Source of the DNA: SG8-39 sp032125995
Lineage (GTDB): Bacteria > Pseudomonadota > Gammaproteobacteria > Burkholderiales > SG8-39
Length of the DNA: 14,964 bases
Reading direction: 5' to 3'
Assembly (NCBI GenBank): GCA_032125995.1
Contig: JAQBBQ010000026.1
Location: forward strand, 1 to 14,964
In this document: piece by piece, positions 1 through 7,200 of the stretch
Layout of the letters: every line of letters starts with the position of its first letter
Position numbering within the stretch: position 1 is the first letter of the stretch
Notes under the pieces: model-generated
Databases searched by the model: none
Told to the model about the DNA's origin: nothing
Seen by the model: only the letters and a program-made list of their open reading frames with translations
Position numbers and translations under genes: made by a program

Positions 1-38
1 GGGTCTGACCCCGGACTTATCCACAGGGGTCTGACCCC
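1..38. repeat. Two copies of the 13-base palindrome GGGGTCTGACCCC
   Basis: Positions 1-12 (first base cut off by the window edge) and 26-38 carry the same motif, separated by 13 bases (13-25). Each copy can fold into a 5-bp stem with a 3-base loop. The pair sits immediately 3' of the nnrU stop codon (40-42), so it could help end or stabilise the nnrU transcript. The same motif occurs three times inside the long uvrA-like gene at 9307-9368, so this is a dispersed repeat rather than a local accident. What lies before base 1 is unknown, so the element may be larger. Confidence 0.85.
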
Positions 39-39
39 A

Positions 40-705
40 TTAATAAGGCCTTACGCCAAACAGCCACGGGTGGAACTGAAACACCACCGCGAATACAACG
101 AGCGCAATCACGATCTTCAGAACGCCTAATTCACGCCATGCAAATCGGTTGCGCCCCTGCGCGATGGCGAGGAACGGAACATTCGACGTGAGCCGCGCAT
201 AACGGGTCCAGGTCTCGCCGTGCAGCTTCGCTTTGCGCGCGTCCTGCAGCCGGGTCCCGGCCGCGGCCAGCAACAAGAAGCTGCCGAAAAATAAGCTCGA
301 TTTCAGTTCGCCGCGCGCCAGCAGATGCGCACCGGCCCACAGCATGATGCCCCACATGACTGGATGGCGCGTGATGCGGAGGATGCCGCGCGCCGGGTCC
401 TCGCGTTTGAGCAGTTTGTCCTGACCGATTGAGGTCGGGCTTGGCGTCATCACTCCTGCGACCACCAGGATCAGGGCAAACGGCATCACCGCCGAGGGCA
501 GGTGGCGCAGGCCAGGCCACAGCGCCGCGATGGGCGCTGCGTTGAACGCCGAGACCATCCACACGATCGCGGCGAGACTCGCGAGCGAAAACAGTCCGAG
601 GTAGGGACCCTGGCCGATCGCCTTGACCAGCACCGGACGTAGCGGCGTGCTGGGCAGGATGTGCAGACCGAGGAATACGAGACAGGCGATGGTGAGCTGG
701 AGCAT
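40..705 (-). CDS. NnrU family integral membrane protein
   Basis: This encodes a 221-residue polytopic inner-membrane protein of the NnrU family, named for a gene linked to nitrite and nitric oxide reduction in denitrifiers; the biochemical role of the family is not settled. Hydrophobic segments lie at about 4-20, 36-53, 72-88, 136-150 and 195-212. A conserved T-R-H-P motif (R113-H114-P115), followed by a hydrophobic helix, resembles the R-H-P motif of the isoprenylcysteine methyltransferase-like membrane fold. I chose the ATG at 705-703 because the protein then begins directly with a membrane segment (MLQLTIACLVFLGLH). It also has a good Shine-Dalgarno, GAAGGA (plus-strand 712-717), 6 bases upstream. 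The same frame stays open to 1083, but that extension overlaps pepN and is Arg-rich shadow sequence. The gene lies 11 bases after the pepN stop, so co-transcription with pepN is likely. No denitrification genes are visible, so a denitrification role is not supported here. Confidence 0.85.
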   Translation of the reverse strand: MLQLTIACLVFLGLHILPSTPLRPVLVKAIGQGPYLGLFSLASLAAIVWMVSAFNAAPIAALWPGLRHLPSAVMPFALILVVAGVMTPSPTSIGQDKLLKREDPARGILRITRHPVMWGIMLWAGAHLLARGELKSSLFFGSFLLLAAAGTRLQDARKAKLHGETWTRYARLTSNVPFLAIAQGRNRFAWRELGVLKIVIALVVFAVVFQFHPWLFGVRPY

Positions 706-711
706 GGAGGA

Positions 712-717
712 TCCTTC
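712..717 (-). promoter_or_regulatory. Shine-Dalgarno of nnrU, overlapping the pepN stop codon
   Basis: On the minus strand GAAGGA lies 6 bases before the nnrU ATG (705-703), and its first base is the last base of the pepN TAG stop (719-717). This decides the nnrU start and suggests translational coupling to pepN. Confidence 0.7.
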
Positions 718-3293
718 TAGGCAAGTGCCTTGGTGACGATTTCGGCGACGTCGCGCGACAGGCCTTCGGTATTTCGAATCCGCTCGAGCTGGCCCTGCGC
801 GTGCGCGCGTCGCACCGCGTTGAATTTCTTCCAACGATCGAAGCCGCGCGCCATGCGCGCGGCGACCTGCGGGTTGAGCGTGTTCAGCGAGAGTACCTGA
901 TCGGCGAGGAACGCATAGCCCGCGCCGTCGGCGGCGTGAAAGCGAACGTGATTTGCGCTGAAGCCGCGGATCAGCGCGTAGACCGTGTTCGGCACCTTGA
1001 GATCGAAGGCCGGGTGCGCGAGCAGCGCGCTCACCCGGGCGAGCGTGCCGGGCAGGCGGGACGTGGCCTGCACGGCGAGCCATTTATCGACCACCAGCGG
1101 TTCGCCCTGCCAGCGCGCATAGAAACGCTCGAGCGCGGTTGTGCGCTCCAGGCAATCGCAATTGGCGAGGAAGCCGAGTGCGGCGAAGGTTTCGGTCATG
1201 TTGTCGGACTGCGCGTACTGCTCGTAGCACAACGCGCGAACGTCCAGCGTGCCGAGCTCCATCAGCAGCGACAGCGCGGTGTTGCGTAGTGCGCGCCGGC
1301 CTGCCGAGATCGGATCGGGTCGGTAAGGACCTTCAACCGCATTCGCGTGGTAGATCTCCAGCAGCATTGCCTTCAGCTGCTCGGCGATCGCGCTGCGCAG
1401 CCGGTTGCGCGCCGCGTGCAGTGCATCCGGGTCGACCTCGGCGAGCTGTTCGGCGAGAAAGGCTTCACCCGGCACGGCGAGCGCTTCGGCGGCGAACGCC
1501 GGGTCGTCGGTGCTGGAGCTCAGAATACGCGCGCAGGCGTCGAGAAATGCCGGCGACGGTTGACCGCCCTGTTCAAGGATGGTCGTCGCCGCGAGGCGCT
1601 GCCCGGCCTCCCAGCGGTTGAATGGATCGCGGTCGTGTGCCATCAGCTGCACGAGTTCGCTTTCGGTGTAGGCGTAGTTCAGGATCACCGGCGCCGAGAA
1701 GCCGCGCAGCAGCGACGGCACGGCGGGCGCGGTGACGCCTTCGAAATCGAAGCGTTCCTCCATCGCGCGCAGCGAGAGCACACGCGTGCCCTCGGCAAGC
1801 AGGTCTTCGCCGCCCGGCCCGACCAGGCCGACCGCGAGCGGGATGTGGAACGGCGGGTTCATCGACTGGCGCACCTGCAGCGTGAAGCGTGCCGCGGCGG
1901 CGTCGTAGCGGCCGGAACACTCGAGTACCGGCGTGCCGGCGACGTCGTACCAGCGTCGAAACTGGCCGAGGTCGGTGCCGCTCGCGTCCTGCATCGCCTG
2001 CACAAAGTCGTCGCAGGTGACCGCCTGGCCGTCGTGGCGCTCGAAGTACAGCCGCATGCCGGCCTGAAATTTTTCCTCGCCGAGCAGGGTGTGCTGCATG
2101 CGCACGACTTCGGCGCCTTTTTCGTACACCGTCATGGTGTAGAAGTTGCGGATCTCCATGTACGACTGCGGCCGCACCGGGTGCGCCATCGGTCCGGCGT
2201 CCTCCGCAAACTGCGCCGCGCGCAGCATGCGGACCTCCTGAATGCGCGTCACCGCGCGCGAGGTGCTGTCGGCGCCGTATTCCTGATCGCGGAATACGGT
2301 CAAACCCTCCTTCAGCGAGAGCTGGAACCAGTCGCGGCAGGTGACGCGGTTTCCGGTCCAGTTGTGGAAGTACTCGTGCGCCACCACGCGATCGATGTTG
2401 AAGTAGTCCACGTCGGTTGCGACGTCGGGCCGCGCGAGGACGTACTTGGTGTTGAAGATGTTGAGGCCCTTGTTTTCCATTGCACCGGAATTGAAGTCCC
2501 CGACGGCAACGATCTTGAAATGATCGAGATCGAGCTCGAGCCCGAAACGGTCCTCGTCCCAGCGCATCGCGCGCTTGAGGCAATCCATCGCCCAGTCCGC
2601 CTGGTCGAGCTTGCCGGGTTCGACGTACACCGCGAGTTCCGCCGTCTTGCCCGAACGGGTGACGAATCGACCTTCGAGTGCCTCGAGCTTCGCCGCGACG
2701 AGTGCGAACAGGTACGACGGCTTCGGAAACGGATCCTCGAAACGCGCCCAATGTCGCCCGCCGGATTCGTCTCCGGCGGCGATGCGGTTGCCGTTCGATA
2801 GCAGCACCGGGTAGCCGGCCTTGTCGGCGTGGATCGTCGTCACGTAGCGCGCCATCACGTCCGGTCGGTCGAGGAACCAGGTGATGCGTCGGAAACCTTC
2901 GGCCTCGCACTGGGTTACAAACCCGGTCTTGGTGGGGTACAGGCCTTCGAGCGTGGTGTTGTTCTGCGGCACGCTGCGCGAAACGGTCTCGAGCGTGAAG
3001 GCGTCGGGAACATCGTAGATCTCGAGTCGGGTAGGCGACAGGCGGTAGCGGTTCGCGCGCAAATGCACCCCATCAAGCACGACGGAGACCAGCTCGAGCG
3101 CCTCACCGTCGAGGGCCAGCGGCGCGTTCGTGCCTTTCGGCGTGGCGGCGAGCGGATTGCGACGCACCGCAAGCACCGCACTGACCAGCGCGTCGTCGGC
3201 GCGAATGTCGACATCGAGCTCGACCGACTCGACGAGAAACGCCGGTGGCGCGTAATCCTTGAGTTGGATGCTGTTTGGCTGTGGCTCGCGCAT
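717..3293 (-). CDS. pepN: Aminopeptidase N (M1 family zinc metallopeptidase)
   Basis: A cytosolic broad-specificity aminopeptidase that removes N-terminal residues from peptides in the last steps of protein turnover. The 858 residues match the usual length (the E. coli enzyme is about 870). All M1 hallmarks are present: the GAMEN exopeptidase motif at 270-274, the zinc site H306-E307-x-x-H310 with the third ligand E329, and the catalytic tyrosine Y390 in context F-Y-T-M-T-V-Y-E-K-G. Residues 1 to about 200 form the N-terminal beta domain, about 200-450 the catalytic domain, and the remainder the beta and long helical C-terminal domains of the PepN subtype. The ATG at 3293 gives the expected N-terminus, ending shortly before the first conserved beta strand. 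It lacks a visible Shine-Dalgarno and is preceded directly by a run of eight C (plus-strand G 3294-3301). It is followed by nnrU and diverges from the PaaA-like gene. Nothing suggests inactivation. Confidence 0.97.
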   Translation of the reverse strand: MREPQPNSIQLKDYAPPAFLVESVELDVDIRADDALVSAVLAVRRNPLAATPKGTNAPLALDGEALELVSVVLDGVHLRANRYRLSPTRLEIYDVPDAFTLETVSRSVPQNNTTLEGLYPTKTGFVTQCEAEGFRRITWFLDRPDVMARYVTTIHADKAGYPVLLSNGNRIAAGDESGGRHWARFEDPFPKPSYLFALVAAKLEALEGRFVTRSGKTAELAVYVEPGKLDQADWAMDCLKRAMRWDEDRFGLELDLDHFKIVAVGDFNSGAMENKGLNIFNTKYVLARPDVATDVDYFNIDRVVAHEYFHNWTGNRVTCRDWFQLSLKEGLTVFRDQEYGADSTSRAVTRIQEVRMLRAAQFAEDAGPMAHPVRPQSYMEIRNFYTMTVYEKGAEVVRMQHTLLGEEKFQAGMRLYFERHDGQAVTCDDFVQAMQDASGTDLGQFRRWYDVAGTPVLECSGRYDAAAARFTLQVRQSMNPPFHIPLAVGLVGPGGEDLLAEGTRVLSLRAMEERFDFEGVTAPAVPSLLRGFSAPVILNYAYTESELVQLMAHDRDPFNRWEAGQRLAATTILEQGGQPSPAFLDACARILSSSTDDPAFAAEALAVPGEAFLAEQLAEVDPDALHAARNRLRSAIAEQLKAMLLEIYHANAVEGPYRPDPISAGRRALRNTALSLLMELGTLDVRALCYEQYAQSDNMTETFAALGFLANCDCLERTTALERFYARWQGEPLVVDKWLAVQATSRLPGTLARVSALLAHPAFDLKVPNTVYALIRGFSANHVRFHAADGAGYAFLADQVLSLNTLNPQVAARMARGFDRWKKFNAVRRAHAQGQLERIRNTEGLSRDVAEIVTKALA

Positions 3294-3407
3294 GGGGGGG
3301 GCTGTTTCGAAGAACGGATTGCAAACGCTGCGTAGTCTACCGATTCATGGTTGGCGGTGCGCGTGCGCCCGGGTTACCCTCCACGGACCGAATACAGGAG
3401 CCGGGTG
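3294..3407. promoter_or_regulatory. Divergent intergenic region between pepN and the PaaA-like gene
   Basis: These 114 bases must hold the promoters of both outward-facing genes. I see no convincing -35/-10 pair on either strand. A TTGCAA (3319-3324) on the plus strand is a possible -35, but it has only a poor -10 at the right distance. A small 4+1+4 palindrome GTAGTCTAC occurs at 3332-3340. The pepN-proximal end is a G8 run (C8 on the pepN sense strand). Confidence 0.35.
3395..3400 (+). promoter_or_regulatory. Shine-Dalgarno of the PaaA-like gene
   Basis: CAGGAG lies 7 bases upstream of the ATG at 3408. It favours this start over the in-frame codon at 3351, whose extra 19 residues are not family-like. 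Confidence 0.75.
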
Positions 3408-4181
3408 ATGAGCATTTCCATGTCGGTGATGTGGGGCGAAATGAAGGGCATGCGCAAGATCGAGACGGCCGAGCAGATGCCGGCCGATTACCGCGACACG
3501 CTGCTCAAGATCGTCTACGCGCTGGCGTCGACCGAGTTCGCCTCGGTCGAGCAGCACCAGCCCTGGATCAACAAGGGGCCCACCCCCGAGGATCGCTATG
3601 CCCAGGCGCAGGTCTGCGCCGACGAGGCGCACCAGGGGTTCATCGACTGCCGGCTGCTGCGCAGCTTCGGCCCGGAGGGTGAGGCGATGGCCGAACGTTT
3701 GCTCCACCTCAAGCAGGGCGAACATCAGCTGCATGCCTTCAACGTGCCCTTCGACAGCTGGGTCGACCTCTGCGGTTTCTGCTTTCTGATGGATCACGTC
3801 GCCTGGTACCATCTGCGCGCGTTCGAGGATTCCAGCTTTGCGCCGTTCGCGCGCGAGATGACCACCATGGTGCACGAAGAGCGCTTCCACGCCTCCTTCG
3901 GCGCCCGTCGTATCAAGGACGTGGCGAAGGACCCGCGCTACCAGGACTTGTGCGGTGCCGGGCCGGTGGAGGCGCAACGCACGGTCGACAAGTGGTACCC
4001 GCATGCGCTCGACACCTTCGGCGCAGCCGAGTCCAAAATCAGCGCGCGGGCGGTGGCGCTCGGCATTCGGCGCTGGGGGAACGAGGAACTGCGCCAGAAG
4101 TGGAAAACCGACCTCGATCAGCAGATCGCCGCCTGCGGTCTGCGGGTTCCCGGCGCCGGCGAGGGGCGTCGGATCCGTTGA
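3408..4181 (+). CDS. PaaA/PaaC-family ferritin-like protein (phenylacetyl-CoA epoxidase-like)
   Basis: This 257-residue soluble, mostly helical protein is related to PaaA, the diiron subunit of the phenylacetyl-CoA epoxidase. By memory alignment with E. coli PaaA, several blocks match: M-P-A-D-Y-R-D-T-L (24-32), the first-helix glutamate E43, the W-I-x-x-x-P-T block (53-59), the D-S-W-V-D segment (116-120) and the last ligand pair E158-x-x-H161 in H-E-E-R-F-H. The C-terminal W-G-N-E-E-L-R-Q (223-230) also has a PaaA counterpart. Oddly, the second-helix E-x-x-H motif (D-E-A-G-H in PaaA) reads D72-E73-A74-H75-Q76, so the usual His ligand position is Gln and a His sits one residue earlier. The gene stands alone, with no paaB, C, D or E partners and no CoA ligase, so aromatic-acid degradation is not supported. 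It may be an orphan oxygenase or a structural paralogue. Family call firm, function unknown. Confidence 0.8.
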   Translation: MSISMSVMWGEMKGMRKIETAEQMPADYRDTLLKIVYALASTEFASVEQHQPWINKGPTPEDRYAQAQVCADEAHQGFIDCRLLRSFGPEGEAMAERLLHLKQGEHQLHAFNVPFDSWVDLCGFCFLMDHVAWYHLRAFEDSSFAPFAREMTTMVHEERFHASFGARRIKDVAKDPRYQDLCGAGPVEAQRTVDKWYPHALDTFGAAESKISARAVALGIRRWGNEELRQKWKTDLDQQIAACGLRVPGAGEGRRIR

Positions 4182-4190
4182 GCGGTTGCA

Positions 4191-4213
4191 GCGCGCGCGC
4201 CTAACGCGCGCGC
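4191..4213. terminator. GC-only hairpin between convergent genes
   Basis: A perfect 9-bp inverted repeat of alternating G and C (4191-4199 with 4205-4213) leaves a 5-base loop that contains part of the uvrA-like stop codon (TAG on the minus strand, 4203-4201). It lies between the stop of the PaaA-like gene (4181) and the end of the uvrA-like gene. It is symmetric and could act for both strands, but it has no T tract, so it is only a candidate terminator. Alternating GC can also arise by chance in such GC-rich DNA. Confidence 0.35.
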
Positions 4214-7200
4214 ACGGTTGCGGTTGCCTTCGCAGGTGCGGCGCGCGTCCCACGCAGGCCATCGGCGCCATCAACGCCATCCACGCTGCGTTCGGCGAGG
4301 AACTCTGCGAGCACCAGCCCGGTATGGCTGCGCCGCGCCGCGCGCGCAACCTCTTCCGGCGTGCCCTGCACGACTACGCGTCCACCCGCATCGCCGCCTT
4401 CCGGTCCCAGGTCGACGATCCAGTCGGCTTCCGCCATGACGTCGAGATTGTGCTCGATGACGAGCACCGTATTGCCGGCGTCGACGAGCCGGTGCAGCAC
4501 GCGCAGGAGCTTCTCGACATCGGCCATGTGCAGGCCGACCGTCGGTTCGTCGAGGACGTACAGGGTCAGCAGCGATGCGCCACGACCGGGCACGCGGGGG
4601 CGCGGCTGACCGTCGGCGGTGGGGTCAATCCTGACCTTGGCAAGCTCGGTGACGAGCTTGATGCGCTGCGCTTCGCCGCCCGAGAGCGTCGGACTGCTCT
4701 GCCCGAGGGTCAGGTAGCCGAGGCCGACGTCCTGCAGCAGGCGCAGCGCGTGATGAATCGACCGATGCGCGGCGAAGAACTCGACCGCTTCGTCCACGCT
4801 CATCGCGAGCACTTCGCCGATGTTTTTTCCGCGCCAGGAAACGCCGAGCGTGTCGGCATTGAAGCGTGCACCCGCGCAGGATTCACAGGCGACCTTGACG
4901 TCGGGCAGAAAGGACATTTCGATGCGTCGCATGCCCTGACCGTCGCAGACCGTGCAGCGCCCGCCCTTGGTGTTGAACGAGAACCGGCTCGCGCTCCAGC
5001 CGCGGATACGTGCGTCGGTGGTGTCGGCAAACAGGCGCCGGATCGCGTCCCAGAAGCCGACGTAGGTCGCCGGGCAGGAACGCGGTGTCTTGCCGATCGG
5101 CGCCTGATCGACTTCGAGCACGCGCTCGAGCGTCTGCCAGCCCTTCAGGGCGCGGCAGCCGGCGAGCACTGCCTCGCGCGGCCGGCGCCGCGCCTGGACG
5201 AGGCGCGCGAGATTATCGTGAATGACGTCGCGCGCAAGCGTCGACTTGCCCGCTCCCGAGACACCGGTGACGGCGACCAGGCGGGCGAGCGGAATGCGCG
5301 CGTCGGCGCGCTTCAGGTTGTGCAGGGTTGCACCGCCGATCTGCAGCGACGCGGTGCGCGGCGTCACCGGGCGGCGTGGCTGCAGCGGATGGCGCAGCGG
5401 CGCGGCGAGAAAGCGGCCGGTGATCGACTCGGGCGAGGCCATGAGGTCCGCGGCGCTGCCCTGTGCGATCACGTGCCCGCCGAGTCGCCCCGCGCCAGGG
5501 CCGAGGTCGATCACGTGGCTCGCGCGCCGGATCGTCTCCTCGTCATGCTCGACGACGATTAGCGTGTTGCCCTTGGCCTCGAGTCGCTGCAGAACATCGA
5601 GCAGGATCCGGTTGTCGCGCGGGTGCAGGCCAATTGTCGGTTCGTCGAGGATGTAGCACACGCCGCGCAGGTTTGAACCGAGCTGGGCTGCGAGCCGGAT
5701 GCGCTGTGCCTCGCCGCCCGAGAGTGTCGGTGCGGCGCGGTCGAGGGTGAGATAGGCGAGACCGACGTCAGCGAGGAAGCCGAGGCGGCTGCGCAATTCG
5801 GCGATCAGGTCGCGCGCGATGTCCGCCTCGCGGCCCTCGAGGCGCAATTCCGCGAGTAGGGATTCGAGGCGCGCGATCGGCTGTGCCGAAAGCGCGGCGA
5901 TCGAACGGTCACGCCAGCGCACCGCGAGCGCCTCCGGATTGAGGCGTTGACCGTCACAGCTTGCGCAGCGTTCCTCGACTTCGAGCCACTCGATCCAGGA
6001 GTCGAGGACATGATCTTCGGTGCCGGTGCGTGCGCGCTCGTCATCCCATTCGACGCGATCGAGCGCAAGCCCGGTGCCGTAGCAGGCGCCGCACCAACCG
6101 TGCTTCGAGTTGTAGGAGAACAGGCGCGGATCGAGTTCGGGAAAGCTGCGTCCGCAGGACGGGCAGGCGCGCAGTGTCGAGAAGGTCTGCTCGTGAAGCG
6201 CGAGTTCGATGCGCGCGGCCCCCGTCTTGCGTCCCTGCGCTGCGGCGCGCATCAAGGCGTCGAGGTCGCCGAGCACGTGCACCATGCCCTTGCCGAACTC
6301 GAGCGCCCGCGCGAGGCTCTCGCGCAGTGCACGCTCGTTCGCCGGCGTCACCTTGAGATCGGCCACCGGCAGCTCGATCCGGTGCTCCTTGAAGCGATCG
6401 ATGCGTGGGAACGGATTGACTGGCAGGAAAGCGCCGTCGACGCGCAGATGCGTGTAGCCCTTGCCCGCAGCCCACTTCGCGAGGTCGGTGTACACGCCCT
6501 TGCGATTGACGACCAGCGGCGCGAGCAGGCCGATGCGCTGGCCGCGGTATTCGGTGAGCAGGCGTGCGGCGATCGCGTCCTCGCTTTGCGGTTCGATCGG
6601 GAGCTGGCAGTCGGGGCAATGCTGGCGCCCCAGCTTCACGTACAGCAGGCGGAGGAAGTGATGCACCTCGGTGAGCGTGCCGACCGTGCTCTTGCGTCCG
6701 CCGCGGCTGGTGCGCTGCTCGATCGCGACCGTCGGCGGAATGCCGAAGATCGCATCCACGTCGGGGCGCGCCTGCGGCTGCACGAACTGGCGCGCGTAGG
6801 CGTTGAGGGATTCAAGATAGCGGCGCTGCCCTTCGGCGAACAGGATGTCGAAGGCGAGGGTAGATTTGCCCGAGCCTGAAACGCCGGTGATCACGCTGAA
6901 GCGTTCGCGCGGGATCTCGACGTCGATGTTCTTCAGGTTGTGCTCGCGCGCGTGATGGACGCGAATCGCGGGACCGAGGGTGCGACCCGCTGGAGGCTCT
7001 TGCAATCCCGGGTTTGAAACAAGATCGGTACTTTCAACGGGTTTCCCGGTGGAGACTTTGCCGCGCGATGAGGGAAAGCCCGTTGAAAGTACCGATCCAT
7101 CTTGCGCCGCTCCCTCTACGGAACCCGCCGGAACACCCGATCTTGTATTAAACCCGCTCGCTAATGCCGCGATGTAGTCCTTCAACGCCTTGCCGGTATG

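Noticed and set aside
44..53. Perfect palindrome TAAGGCCTTA at the end of nnrU
   Set aside because: It encodes the last nnrU residues, is only 10 bases, and has no second copy seen in the window; chance is sufficient.
706..1083. N-terminal extension of NnrU
   Set aside because: The extension overlaps pepN, is Arg-rich and not family-like, whereas the ATG at 705 has a good Shine-Dalgarno and starts directly with a membrane segment.
1347..2801. Long plus-strand open frame (about 484 codons) antisense to pepN
   Set aside because: pepN carries all catalytic motifs on the opposite strand; the antisense frame is a result of high G+C and low stop frequency.
3955..5562. Long open frame on the plus strand (about 535 codons) antisense to the uvrA-like gene
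   Set aside because: It is Arg/Ala-rich shadow sequence overlapping intact uvrA and PaaA-like coding. The minus strand has clear ABC motifs, and this frame shows no family resemblance.
6960..7180. Two separate uvrA genes or a frameshift between the UvrA units
   Set aside because: The frame is continuous through the linker with no stop, no internal ribosome-binding site was recognised, and both sides read as conserved UvrA sequence.
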